This document shows positions 22,205 through 33,995 of a DNA stretch of 64,000 nucleotides, piece by piece; positions within the stretch are counted from its first letter, which is position 1; each line of letters opens with the position of its first letter. The notes beneath the pieces were generated by a model that made no database searches, was not told the origin of the DNA, and was given only the letters and a program-made list of their open reading frames with translations. The position numbers were made by a program, and so were the translations under genes. Origin of the DNA: Atriophallophorus winterbourni (Eukaryota; Platyhelminthes; Trematoda; Plagiorchiida; Microphallidae); the NCBI GenBank assembly GCA_013407085.1, contig JACCGJ010023302.1:1-64000 (forward strand), written 5' to 3'.

Positions 22205-23935
22205 TTGTCAACAAGATTCAAGATTCAAGATTCAAGATTTATGGTTAAAAAAGCAAATTGCTGTACAATACCATAGGATATACGTATAAAAAATTATAAA
22301 TAAAAAAATCGTTACTTGTATGATCATATCCATGTTCTTCATAGTTGGAGCAAAAATAATCCTCAATGGCAACACAGACTGAGGGAAAAGAATCTTTGGA
22401 TGGACGGTAGTTCCGTGCGTTAAAAAAATATAGACATCAATAGATAGGGGCCAACGCAGTAGTTCTCAACATAAGGTTTCGTAACCTTTGTTTAAAGATG
22501 TGCTCGTTCGCTGAGGTAACAATATCTATCGGCAAGCTATTCCATAAGAAGCATACACAAACAGCGAAGAAGTGACGACGACAATTCAATCGTGAGTGTG
22601 TGATTTGAAGGGTCAAATGGTGGCTGCATGTGGGGACAATGAAACGAAACTTGAAGAGGTGTTTAAGAGGGTGGGATTCCGCGTAGATGATTCGATATGT
22701 CAGAGTGAGGTCGAGTAAGGTACGTCTGCGCTCGAGGGTGCACAGTCCAAGTCTGGTCAGTCGCTGCACAAAGGGTAAATTATTCAATCCGGTAACCGTT
22801 TTAATTGCCCTGTGATAAATTCGTTCGAGGAGTGAGAAGTTTTTTTCCATCCATTGCGTCCAAGCTTGTACAGCGTAGTCAACGACAGGATGTATGTAAG
22901 TGTTTAGTAATTTCGTGAGTGAGTGTGGTGGGAAACGTCCGAAAATGCGTTTCAGTAAACCTAGACGGCGTCGCACTGTAGGCTGTTCTTCAAAGTGCCA
23001 GACACCAATATTCCGAGATCTTTTTGTGATGTACTCCATTCAAGCGGGTGGCTGCCAAGTTTGTAGGTAAAGGGAAAGGGTTTTCCGACTTGCAACATTT
23101 TGCACTTACAGAAATTAAATGGCAGTTTGTTTTGGATTGACCACTGGTGCAACTTATTCAAATCTCCTTGCATAATATGACAGTCCTCGATAGATTTGAC
23201 CTTCGTCCAGATTTTTACATCATCTGGCAATAAAACAAGCTTACATGCTAGTAAGTTCGGTAGATCGTTTATAAATATGAGGAACAGTATTGGACCGAGA
23301 ACCGAACCCTGAGGGACTCCGCTCGTGGCTTCAATTGTTCGAGAAGTTTCACCATCTATTCTGACTTTTACTTTGCGTCCAGACAGGTAACTTGTGAACC
23401 ATGTTAGTAGGTTCCCGATGACGCCAACATTCTGCAGCTTCTGAAGCAGTAAGGAGTGATTCACTCTGTCGAATGCTTTAGATATATCTAAGTAACCGGC
23501 ATGGACGGAACCTCCTTGGTCTAGTGCTTGCGTCCAGTCATTTAGAGTCGTGAGCAAGTTAGACAGGCATGAATATGTTTTCCTAAATCCGTGTTGTGTG
23601 AAAGTTATTAGCTGATGGTTCTCGAGATGTTCACCAAGTCGTTCACACACCAGGCGTTCCAAAATTTTAGAAACCGCTGAAAGAAGCGTCACAGGGCGGT
23701 AATTCGCCGGATCAGAACGACTGCCCCCTTTGTAGATTGGTGTGATAACACCGGTTTTCCATTGAGTTGGTACGGTTCCCGTATTCAATGAGTGCCTGAA
23801 TAGACCACTTAGTGGGCCACTAAGCTCCAGCTCGCATGACTTCAGAACAGCGGGTGTTATTCCATCCTCTCCTGGTGATTTGCGAACGTTCAGTCCGCGT
23901 AGATTGATTCTTTTATTAGTCTTTAGGCAACAAGT
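22205..23935 (-). mobile_element. CR1-like non-LTR retrotransposon, 5'-truncated, RT frameshifted
   Basis: In intron 19. The minus-strand frame from 23941 to 22961 encodes most of a reverse transcriptase: NVRKSPGEDGI, NYRPVTLLSAVSKILERLV, motif A YLDISKAFDRV, GVPQGSVLGPILF, and the catalytic box, which reads LPDDVKIW instead of FADDVKIW. A frameshift between about 23039 and 22961 passes to a second frame (to 22437) with the C-terminal tail WMEKNFSLLERIYHRAI and HFFAVCVCFLWNSLP. The ORF1 and endonuclease parts are absent. The 3' end carries a short heptamer tandem (aagattc on the plus strand, 22212-22243). Non-functional but the best preserved LINE in the window. Confidence 0.9.
22212..22243. 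repeat. Heptamer tandem repeat (aagattc)4
   Basis: About four head-to-tail copies at the 3' end of the CR1-like element. CR1-type elements typically end in short tandem motifs, so this is probably the element's own terminus. Confidence 0.8.
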
Positions 23936-24521
23936 GAACATTTAAAAACGTTTTTGCAAATGAAATGTAGCTTTCAGCAAGTTGAAAAATCTTTGTGGTG
24001 TATATCGAATAGGCTGGAAAGGCTGCAGTTTCGCGTCCGGGACAAACGCATGACTGACAGCATTTCATTTCATAATATTCCTAATCCAAAATAAGCCGAT
24101 TCTTGGTGAATGCCCTGAATATATCAACCCGCGCATATCGAATATTTTTCGATCATACTGAGACAATGCAAAACAATGCTACAAAAACTGTCGATCTTCT
24201 CAACGCCTCCTTTTTATATTTTTCGTAAGTAAACGAATACGCTATGGTGTTTTACAGCTATAAGCTTTTATACCATAAATGCTTGAATCGAGAAATCACT
24301 GCTCGAAAATGTCATGAAGTTTATCGTGAACAAAGTTACACTAAGGCATATGAAATAGAAATCTATTGGTTCTTCGATAGTTCTAACTCGCATGTGCAGT
24401 TGCGTCTTACTAGATTCCGTTTATCAGGATACTAGGGATAGTAGCTTCGCTGGATATGATCGTTTTCATTCACGCAAAACAATAGAAAGTATGCAGCAAG
24501 TGTAATGAATAGACGATATAC

Positions 24522-24703
24522 TTTTGATCTTCCGAAGAATGTGCAGAAGTTCTTTCCGGTAGAGTTGCTTCAGGTATCCTGGCTGAAGAGGCCACAGAGA
24601 TTCGTTGAGCTTGACTTCGTCGCGATTGAATTGTTCTACTGGATCTACCACTGCGAATCGACGACTGAACCATGGTTTTCTTCATAGAACCAATTGAGTC
24701 CTC
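24522..24703 (-). CDS. HYDIN: HYDIN exon 19 (Ser/Arg-rich linker)
   Basis: Phase 0/2, 182 bp. Acceptor gatttttcag, donor CAAAA|gtatat. Encodes EDSIGSMKKTMVQSSIRSGR and a run of Ser/Arg/Gln ending RTSAHSSEDQK. It has no fold of its own, but it is the only minus-strand segment between exons 18 and 20 that has AG/GT borders and the needed 0/2 phases, and its end joins directly to LTRFRWIVPA of exon 20. Confidence 0.8.
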
Positions 24704-25082
24704 CTGAAAAATCGCATCACAAATATTTTGCATGAAATGTCACTTCTTATCTTATGGATAATTTATTGAATGGATTGCAATCTCTTCCTATAATGCTCGT
24801 CAACCACATGAGGTCCTCTTGGTTTGCAAATCGTCTTCATCTACGCGAAGTCAATACCTCGTCACTTATTCGAAAACTGAAAAGTTCAGGAGGTCTTTTG
24901 TCCCCTACCTTGCCAGTTATTTGGTTGATAAATCAAAAGGTACTCTTGATCTAAGCAGGCTACTGACAGTGTGAATTTCTACATTGAATCCTCACCCCAT
25001 TTTTACGTAACCTTTTTGGAACAGCACTATTTGTGCGGCTGGATTAATATTATTGCTGAAAATTGCTGTACACAAATAAAGT

Positions 25083-25112
25083 CATTTTCTTCTTCTTCGT
25101 CTTCGTCTTCAA
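25083..25112. repeat. TTC-rich microsatellite
   Basis: A run of ttc/gtc triplets in intron 18. No other significance seen. Confidence 0.75.
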
Positions 25113-25445
25113 TGTTTGCGAATTCAGAGGTATACAACAACTGTGTAAAAATTGTGCTAGTGTAATTGTTCTGAGTACCACTTTCACGAATATTGGAAAT
25201 CCCCGAATTACCGCTTGGCGACAATTAAAAAGAACATTCCAACAGTAATCCACATGTAATTTCATAGACACGAATAGTTAGCGGATTTATGGCGCAATAA
25301 TTGCTTAACTTCACTTATAGGTAGCATTCTAACATAAACATCAATACCCCGAGTTTGTTGTGAAATCTGTCTGAACATTTTTAAACTGAGTAATAAATTA
25401 TCGTTAGCCTTTGAAAACGACCGTTCACCGTTCACTGAACCTGTA

Positions 25446-25485
25446 TCCACCTGATGACGGCAAACAGCCAGAAACCGGTAGTGGA
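25446..25485 (+). ncRNA. Hammerhead ribozyme (subtype A), core intact
   Basis: Plus strand. Stem I TCCAC/GTGGA is a perfect five-pair helix. Core CTGATGA and GAAA are intact. Stem II is GGC-AAACA-GCC closed by a C/A mismatch, stem III is the short ACCGGT, and the cleavage triplet is GTA. This is the most regular copy in the window. It is antisense to HYDIN. The surrounding insertion is small (about 25430-25520), with a short repeated flank accgttcacc on both sides. Confidence 0.75.
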
Positions 25486-26365
25486 GTGTAAGGGATGGGG
25501 ATGTGAGCAACACATTACTTTAACCGTTCACCGAATTACGTAGATAATGAATGTGGTCTTGCTGAACTTTAGCAGTATAAACTTGGGTTGCGAACGAAAG
25601 GCGACAAAATGTTAACGGATAAGGTGTTCGTTGTTGTGCATATCCCCTCACATACATTGCATTACATTGTTTAATTCAAGCTGTTTTCAAATTACATTTT
25701 TCTCCATACCGAATATGTCGTACAAGTATACGGCATTCAATTGTTTGAAAATCAACATTGTAGACCGGCAAAGTTTGTTCTTGATGCCCATACGATATAT
25801 AAAAGTGATTTTGAAATCTTTATTCTGTCTTATACAAAAGACTACCAGGTGCACCTATTTTTATCTGGACAGTACTCAACTAAACGCTGCATTCGTGCAG
25901 GCAATTATTCCAACTCTTACATTGCACACATTTTCAAGGACATACATTGAAACCATACAGCAGTAAATGGGTGTGCAAATACACATGTTCTGTCCACAGT
26001 GAACAAAGGTGGAATTGTCATGCTATCTGATACTTTTATCAATTAACGATTTCACATTGAGCCTATATGGACCAATATTATTTGAGTTTGATTAGTGCTC
26101 GTTGATTATATTTCATTCATCCATTCATTCATTCGATTGATGTTAGAAAACTATATTTAAAACTGGGTACTGATTACTAAAGTGGCGTTTTTGTTGATTA
26201 TAAATATGAAAAAGTTGTTTTCCACATTTCGCTGAATGTAATCGAAGCACAGTAACGCACTGGGTTTTAATTGAAGACAACCTTTTGAATTCGATGAGAA
26301 AAATAGTTGGAGTGCATGCTCACAACAGAACCGTTCACAAAATCGGGCCGAGCCAGCCGGGAACG

Positions 26366-26403
26366 ACTCGGACGTGTGGTTTAGTTGCAACATGAAATGT
26401 ATA
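26366..26403. repeat. 38-bp direct repeat, left (target-site duplication)
   Basis: Matches 26783-26820 at 36 of 38 positions and borders the ribozyme-element dimer exactly, as expected for a target-site duplication. Confidence 0.85.
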
Positions 26404-26782
26404 ACCGTTTAATCTCCATCCCTTACACACTACTACTACCGGTTTCTGGCAGTTTGCCTTTGTCAGGTGGAGACAAAAAGATCAGGTTCAGTGAGCCTGG
26501 AAATAGTGGTAATGTGGTAAACAAAGTTATACTTGTATGACACTGTAACATAGGGTTCGTACAATGAACCACGATGTTCAAACTCAGAATCACAAAGGGA
26601 TTCTTGGTCAAGCACTCAATGCGCTTATGGATGACCAAAGTAATGTGTTGCTCATATCCCCATCCCATACACAGCACTACCGGTTTCTGACTGTTTGCCG
26701 TATTCAGGTGGAGACAGTAAGATCAGGTTCAGTGAGCCTTGAAACAGTGGTAAAGTGGTAAACAAAGTTATACTTATATGCC
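26404..26782 (-). mobile_element. Hammerhead-element dimer with 38-bp target duplication
   Basis: Two ribozyme-like segments (26436-26476 and 26677-26716) in head-to-tail order, 241 bp apart, with the unit body between them. The insertion is flanked by direct repeats at 26366-26403 and 26783-26820 (38 bases, 36 identical). Both cores are mutated on the minus strand (CTGACAA and CTGAATA in place of CTGATGA), so this copy is probably inactive. It lies in intron 18, in the HYDIN sense. Confidence 0.8.
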
Positions 26783-26820
26783 ACTCGGACCTGTGGTTTA
26801 GTTGCAGCATGAAATGTATA
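26783..26820. repeat. 38-bp direct repeat, right (target-site duplication)
   Basis: Partner of 26366-26403; the two differences are single substitutions. Confidence 0.85.
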
Positions 26821-27698
26821 TACTTTTAATTATTTATAATTGAGCGTGTGTCTTTCTAGGTGGTTTGTGAACGATCATCAATGGGCTAGAAAGCAGAGGA
26901 TAATTTTATCTTAAGTATGTCAGCTATATTTTTCGAGAAATTCATTCGAAAATTGAACTCGTAGTTGTTGCAGAACCACTTTAATACGTCTGTGTAGTGA
27001 TTCGTTTTGATTTATTAAGTCGATTATCCGTGACATTTAATGGAACACTTGAGATTATTATGAATTATTTCTTTTTCATTAAAGAATGGTAAATGCTCGT
27101 TATCACCTGGAAATTTTGAATATGAAACGACTGATGACTTCAAGTTATTCGCTTCGGAAAATTCGCTAAAGATGTCTATTCACACAAAGATGGAGTGTGC
27201 TATTTAATATTATGTAGTAATAGTTGATCGAATCAGTTTGGGAACATTTAATTTGGAAAGTGATAGTCGAACCTCATAACTAAATAGAAAACAGGCAAGC
27301 CAATTGTGATCGTACTGCCCTTAATCAATGAGTCCAAAAGGTACGAAACCGCTCGTAGGGTGTCTATGCATGTGAAAGAAATGTATGCAATCACGGATGT
27401 TACGCTACAATCCCGCCTGTAACTCACGCAAATAAAATAATCTACAGTCTTTTGATTGCTATACATGCTTTAAATTTAGAAATTATATTGCCTCTAAATC
27501 AATATCAAGAAAACGTTCAAATCGATTGAATCAAAACGTACTCTAGCACCTTAAATAACTAAGTTCTGCGGAACTGTCATTTGTTATACATTAAAACGTT
27601 CCTTGTATTCTCGATCTATGTTTTAATAATCATGTAAAAATTACAACGTTCACACTCGCTCCGAAATCATAACTATAAACACTAAGATTTCGACCTAC

Positions 27699-28072
27699 CG
27701 TTTCCTCTTCATTGATCAATGGATCGCCGAAACCAGAAAGAAGGAATTCAAATGGTCCCGTGTTGTGCTGAGCGGTTTGAGAAGTTTTCGATAATTTATC
27801 AGTTGCAATTTTCCCATACTTTGGTGGAAGTCTGTACACGGTGAACTCGGCGGGCTCCGGTATTAGTATCTCTTTTTTGCTGATACCTAAGTATCTGTGT
27901 ATTTGTTCAATATCTGGCAGATAATTGTACAACAGGTTGATCGGTTGAACTACATGTGTTACATCCTCAGTTGAGGGTTTCATTCGATCCAAGATGGCAT
28001 CGGATACGTTGAGGTGATGCGGATAAAAAACACTTGATTCGCGAATGAGAGCGTCCATTTCTTGTCTCACAC
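27699..28072 (-). CDS. HYDIN: HYDIN exon 18 (pre-ASH linker)
   Basis: Phase 1/0, 374 bp. Acceptor cctaaccag, donor ACG|gtaggt. Encodes LPDIEQIHRYLGISKKEILI, PEPAEFTVYRLPPKYGK and GPFEFLLSGFGDPLINEEET. The family has 'EQIL..LGLGP.GPPIPPPA.FSVV.YP' at this place. Confidence 0.9.
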
Positions 28073-28804
28073 CTGGTTAGGAAATAATTGAAAGAAACTT
28101 GACATGATTCACTTGCATTTCAACCCAAGTCCAAGTGTGATTAAAAAAATTAAACAGAAAATTTCTACCTTATTTCGGACAGTCAAGGGCATTATGCATG
28201 GTTATGCATGATTTATAAAGAATGCCGTTAAAAACATTTCCATTACCTGAGTTAATAGATTTCAATCAAGGACATGAATTGGTAACACGTCTTATTCTTG
28301 CAATTTGCAGACGATCTCAGCAACCAGTGCTGAAACATAAAACACTGTGATTTTCGTAAAAGCATGATCTATAACTACCAAAGCAAATTCAAATAAATGT
28401 TTTGCACTGCCATTGATTAACCGGAAACAAAGTAATTGGGTGTCGTGATTCTGATGTGTCGTTTGATAGCTCGCTACCCTGACTCATAAACCCATGTGGT
28501 CCGATATTAAACCACCAATTGGCCGTTCACTTGTTTTAGAACTTGGAACTATTTTGTTTAAAAGTTAATACAAAGTTGGTTGGCGATATTCAGCTTTAGT
28601 TTGGCACACGACACCCAATTTTATGTAACCATAACCACATAGGACATGTAATAGTGTTTGCACGAATGAGAAATGAGCTAAGCGGTATACTAAATGTTCA
28701 AAATTAACTGTGTTATTGGGGTCGTAAGAATTTTTATTTGAATGTGGAATTGACGGCTACGAAACGTGTTTTTCTGTAAACGGTTTATTCTAGGTTAAAA
28801 TAGA

Positions 28805-28935
28805 CAATAGTGTGGGGAGGCGAAGTGTATATGCTATGAGCGTGTGCTTTGTTCTTTGTTTTGTGTATAATAAACACGTTTCACCAATCAGCTTCTCTTG
28901 TGTTGTGCAATTCGCGTATCAAGATCTTTTTATAA
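28805..28935 (+). repeat. LTR-like repeat fragment
   Basis: Shares with 52515-52600 a segment with aataaac(a/g)cgtttca followed by cttctcttgtgttgtg, i.e. a polyadenylation-like signal and a GT-rich run. It directly abuts the 3' break of the CR1-like element that follows. Confidence 0.6.
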
Positions 28936-31790
28936 CAGCAGACAGTCTTCTAGGCTACGGATGCAACGCCATATCGTTATGTCGTACGCAAATAAAGAAA
29001 TGATACATCAAACAATTTTCGGTATTTCATTGACATAAACCAGAAAGAGGATCGGACCAAGGACTGAACCTTGGGGAACTCCGCTCGTTGCTGTGATTGG
29101 TTTTGATAATGCACCGTCAACACGTACCTGGGTAGTGCTATTTGTTAGGTAATCATTTAGACAATTCAACAACTTTCCGGTGATACCAAGCCTTTCAAGC
29201 TTCTGCAGTAGTAGGTTTTGGTTAGCACGATCAAATGCTTTGGAGATATCTAGGTATCAAGGGTGTATTGCTTTTCCTTTATCTATCGCTTGTGTCCAAT
29301 CATCCAGCGTTATCAGTAAATTAGATAAACATAAATAATTCCGTCTAAATCCATGCTGTTTCCTCAGAATGTTTTATTAGATGGTCAACAATTTGAAGCT
29401 CAAGTAATTTGGAAATCACAAGTAACAGCGTAACGGTTCGATAATTAGAAACATCAGACCGATTCCCGCTTTTATAAAAATGAGTAATTATTCGAAGTTT
29501 CCCATCTGTAGGAATCACTCCATTTGTCAGTGTTTGTTTAAACGAGTATATGAGTGGTTTGTATGGCAAATTCGCACATTGTTTCAATATGAGCGGGGTT
29601 AAACCGTCAGCCCGGGAGTCAAACTGGATGACGGCGTGATCACGTAGACCCAGTGGAAGCGCGTAAGCAAATTTATCAATGTCGTGTTCATTGCTTGTCA
29701 GAACGAGATCCAAGAGTGAATGTACATCGGTTCCGCGGTATCGGGTATTACATGCGATGTGGTTATAAAAAGGATATTTGTCCAACAACTCATTGAATGC
29801 GCATTTGAGGGAGTGTTCTTGGTGAATGTAGTGCTCTGTAGATTTGGTAAATTGAAGTCACTCATAATTAAAATGCACAAGTGAATCTGGAAGTAACCAT
29901 GTGAATTCTGTCGAGTAAGGCCAGATTATTAGTGTTCTGTGCAGACGGTGTGCGATATACTATTCCCAAAACACAGTCTTTACCGTTAGCTAGTCGGATT
30001 GAGCACCAGAGTGTATCCGGTAACACGATGTCTGCATCCGTAATCTCACGGCACAGAAGGTTTTGGTCATAATAGAAAGCTCCTCCTCCTCCTCTCGTTT
30101 CACGGTCATGGCGAATAAGTGGCATGTCGGGAAATTCTAGTTCACTATCTGTCTGATATGTCTGTCGCCACGTTTCTGTTACGGCGATGATGTTTGGTGA
30201 ACATTTCAGATGAACTGCACGCAACTCACCGATTTTCTTTCCCAGACATTATGTGTTGGTGTAAAAGAATTTTATATTAGTTTTTCTCAACAAGGATGGG
30301 GTGTGGGAAAGGAGGCTAGCGGAGTGCAGAATATCTGTTAGGCTGACTCCTCCAGTTAGCTTTTGAAGGTTTGTTGCTTGCGAGGATGCCTGATCGTTTT
30401 GAAGTTGTACTGTTGTAATACAGTGAACTATATTGTCCGCTGCATTTGTTCTGACACGTCAATTACTGATTGAATTGGTGGTGTTTCTATTGGACTTTTT
30501 GTTGCATCCATCTGTCCAATATGAAGTTTCGATGCGCTTAGTATGATTTCTCGTGGCATTCGTCTGCGGCCATTTTCCAAACGAGTTTTGATCGTGCACA
30601 ACATATCTTTACGCAAGAACGTTATGTTAAGCCGCTTAGGACCGATGCTCTTATAATTAACAGATTTGGGAATGCGGAACGTGTCCGTCACAGATACATC
30701 ATGCAAGCTAAGCATATCACTGAGGAATCTCCAATGTAACTGAACGTGTTTACGCTGCACTGCTTTATCAGTTGCTTCATCAGCTTCTGGGACTCCGAAA
30801 AGGATTGAAGTTTGATCATCCCTCTGATACGTTTGGCCTTGTTGCTGAGCGTTTCGGGCTATTTCCCACCATGGCACATCAGCGAAGATCCATTGCAGTG
30901 TTCTCAGAAAGCTCCCCACGCAGCATGAAAGCGGATAGTAAGATGTTTTAGTTTAATTTCAGAGTTGATTATGATTTTAAGCCGTCTTGGCTGGTCCAGA
31001 TTTGATGAATTAGGTTTACGATTCATTCATATCAATGATATTGGTTCAACTGGCTACAAGACCATGCTGCTGCACAACCTTCTCCATTCTTCTTTATCGC
31101 GCTTTAGCCTATCCCCTAGTAAAGTGGCACTCGTTTCCTTTACGTTGGTGCAAATCACGCTTAGTTCATAGGGCGAATGTACACTATGTGCCTGTCGCTT
31201 TCAATGGTTACGGGACGTTTCATCTGCCTTAGATCGAATACCTATCGTGTCCACTTTAGGAGTATTTTGCAGCGTGGCTTTGGCTTCGTAACGTTTTGCG
31301 AACCAGGGAAGTTTTGGGCAGACAGGCCTTTAACAGTAGCGTTTGTAAAGGTGACGTTTTGATGAATGAACGCTCTTGAAGACTCTCCGACACATCTGCA
31401 ACAGCTTAACATCGTGTTGAATGAGCTGCGAAGATTCAGCTTTTATCTTACTAGTATTACTGTCAGTGGTTTCCGATTTATCGAAATCTATATGAACAAA
31501 CTGAAAATTCGGAGCGCTGACCAGAGTCTATACCGATGCCTTCAACGTTTTTATGCCGAGCTCTAAGCACAGCATCCGATCATCCAGGTTGCTTTGCTGG
31601 ACACTTGTTTGAGCAGCTAAATATGCGTTTCGTTTAGCTCGACAGTTTTTGCACACGTAACATACACAAGGCGTTTTCATCATTCAGGATCGATGTCGCC
31701 TACGGGGAACAGTTGCTACACGTGACAGATTTGACCTTACGACTTTCTTGCAGACGACGCATGTTCCGCGAACATCAGATCGTTTCATGT
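28915..31790 (-). mobile_element. CR1-like LINE with ORF1, endonuclease and partial RT, 3'-truncated
   Basis: In intron 17, minus strand. An ATG at about 31788 opens a broken ORF1 whose CVVCKK and CYVCKNCR motifs look like a Cys-rich finger. The ORF from 30919 to 30428 is the later part of ORF1 (ILFGVPEADEATDKAVQ; SIGPKRLNITFLRKDM). Next come endonuclease pieces: IIAVTETWRQTYQTDSELEF and VLGIVYRTPSAQNT in the frame 30224-29868, and RGTDVHSLLDLVLTS in 29788-29345. After that come NYRTVTLLLVISKLLELQ, an unlisted stretch with KAFDRA and SGVPQGSVLGPILF, and a damaged catalytic box near 28960. Many frameshifts. Upstream sequence to about 32525 may be its 5' untranslated region. Confidence 0.85.
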
Positions 31791-31919
31791 TAACGGGGCC
31801 AACCAAAAGTACAAATCAAAGCACAAAAATCGATACGGGTGGGGTTGGTTTATGTGGTGTTGTGTCGAGTTGACGGAAAGTGACTAGTTGTAGGAATATT
31901 CCTTAACCCGATTTGGCCT

Positions 31920-32260
31920 CAAATTTGTCAGCCTCCAGTTGAGAATATTGGCGTGAAATTGATTTTACGCTGAGTAGTTCTCCGAGTAGTTCCCGACAGT
32001 GTTAAAAACCGATGGGTTGATCTAACAGCATAAAAACAAAAGCGATTCAAATAAACGAATGAACTGCAGAAAATCCACGGGTGACGCATACAAAGAACAA
32101 CAAGTCGCAGATGGATAATTCTTGTATGAGTAGATCCGTCGTAGCCAACTTTGAGATAGATATCCACAAATCAAACGGATCGGATGAAAACTAGGAAAGT
32201 TATATCCAAAAATATCGGAGCTCAAAATTAATCCAACTGCACGTCACGTTTTGAATTGAC
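31920..32260 (+). repeat. Interspersed repeat, shared with 45840-46060
   Basis: Both stretches share a ccgagtagttcc(c/t)gaca segment, aaagcgatyca, and a block around atagatatccacaaatc / atacatatccaaaaatt followed by gatcggatgaaa. Same orientation in both. Source unknown; possibly a LINE 5' region. Confidence 0.55.
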
Positions 32261-32479
32261 TTTGTGCTAAACGCGGTATTGATGTACCGATTAATCATAA
32301 CTGCTGTGCTAATTGACAAGATTTTCGCTAGCTGTCACCCGTTGACCTAAAATGACCAGACGCAACAGACTGACAAAAATAAACGCATTATACCTCCGCA
32401 ATCGATTGGAATATTTTAGCGGTAAGGTCAAATCAGTGGTGGTGGGTTGACTGCTATTTAGTCATGTTCCCAGTCCTAT

Positions 32480-32525
32480 CACCCTTGGTCTGACGGAGCT
32501 TCTGTGTCAGAAGTGAAACGTTACC
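32480..32525 (-). repeat. Inverted partner of the repeat at 34877
   Basis: Reverse complement of 34877-34922 with few differences (ggtaacgtttcacttctgac, then acagaagc). Likely a LINE 5' end. Confidence 0.6.
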
Positions 32526-32956
32526 GAAAACCTGCTTTAACCGATTGCACAAAAATTTCTTTGCAGTTGACGGCAAGCTACCTTAAGCAAGCGCAACTGC
32601 CGATAAAGTATAGTCCAGATAGAGAATAGTCCAAGAGTGAGAATGCAAAGATCAATACAAATGCTGATAGCTATCATTAGATTAATGGATTTTATTTTGA
32701 TCCACTGCGTGTATGCATCAGACAATTAATTATGTGACCATTTTAGTGCACACTTGATTCAAAGTAAATTGTTGTTAATTCCAGTTTTCTGAAGCTAATT
32801 TTACGGTCAAAATTTAATGATTACCAATGAACAGGCTGTGGAGTACAAGAGTACAAGGGATACCAGCAAGCAGGAACTTGCTTATTTAGTTTTCACTGAT
32901 ATAAGTAATCTAAAGCACCAATGGTTTAAAGCAGCAATAGTAAACTGTGAACGCAC

Positions 32957-33588
32957 TTTGAATTATACCAGGAAGCTGCTGTGGATCGAGATTTAAAACC
33001 AAGTGAGGAATTCTCATAAGCACGTTGCCGCTCTGTTTCCCCGGTATAGACTTTACGGAGCTTCCATCTTCTTCCACCTCTGTGAACGACGGGTAAACCA
33101 ATGGATCTCCGTTTGTGACGTTGATTGGTGAAAGTGGTGGAGGTGCCGCAGCTGGCGTGATCGGTATGCCACGTGTCGAATCCCCGGCCAAATTCGATGT
33201 CTTGTTTGACCAAAATTGGGAACGCCTATGAGACCTGGCAGTGCTACAACGAGATTCGTTTCTCCGGCGAGATAGTGTTGGACTGGTTCCCGCCGACTCG
33301 GAACCCACTAAAACTGTAACCGGATTAATTCTCGTGCAATCTGCAATACAGTTGCACAAATTGCTGAATTCTGCATTGAATCGTTGAAATCTAAATGAAA
33401 AAATACCGGAAAACAACTGGGGTAAGCTGTTTATAAAGCTATCGAATTCAGAATATCGTGAATATTCATACCGTCGAACAACTAGCCTGTTCGTTTCGGC
33501 ATTCAATTTCTCTTGCTCTGTTAAACGACTCTTTGCACTGGTTTGGGCACTGGAAATTCCACTTGACCGGAGCTGCGTTGCGCGATTA
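32957..33588 (-). CDS. HYDIN: HYDIN exon 17 (helix plus Pro/Ser-rich linker)
   Basis: Phase 2/1, 632 bp. Acceptor atttgatag, donor CAAA|gtgcgt. Encodes SRLTEQEKLNAETNRLVVRR, YEYSRYSEFDSFINSLPQLF, a Ser/Arg stretch, and ITPAAAPPPLSPINVTNG. It ends LMRIPHLVLNLDPQQLPG. The first part fits the family segment 'RFK.YE.S...V...L..WDR'. The middle is poorly conserved, so a small hidden intron cannot be excluded. Confidence 0.85.
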
Positions 33589-33851
33589 CTATCAAATGGT
33601 AATAAGTAATACATTGCATTTCAATGCGAGTAAACAAAAGGTCAGTGATGAAAGATTAGACGTAGTCATAAAATGAAAATGAAATAATTTTGTAGTTATG
33701 CCTATGAAGAAACGATCTAAAAGTATTAAAACTTCTCCAACACACCAAATGTTGACCGCTAATATACTGTGAAGATTTAGCTGGAATAATTTATAACAAA
33801 GTCTAACTAGTCTAACGCTAGTTTCAAAAGGTCTAATTTCATTAACATTAC

Positions 33852-33995
33852 CTCTCCACGGAAATTGAACGCCTTTCCGAAACAGGTTTTTGCACAGAAC
33901 TCATTCCAGCACCACGAGACAGAGAACGTGCGCTTGTCATTTTGCGTTTCCCACCGCTATTTCGTTTGTCGATATCCTCTTTGAGTTTACGCCTC
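33852..33995 (-). CDS. HYDIN: HYDIN exon 16 (basic Ser/Arg linker)
   Basis: Phase 2/2, 144 bp. Acceptor cttctacag, donor GAGAG|gtaatg. Encodes RRKLKEDIDKRNSGGKRKM and SARSLSRGAGMSSVQKPVSE, the basic end of the coiled coil and a Ser-rich linker. Supported by phase match with both neighbours; no ORF of length marks it. Confidence 0.82.
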
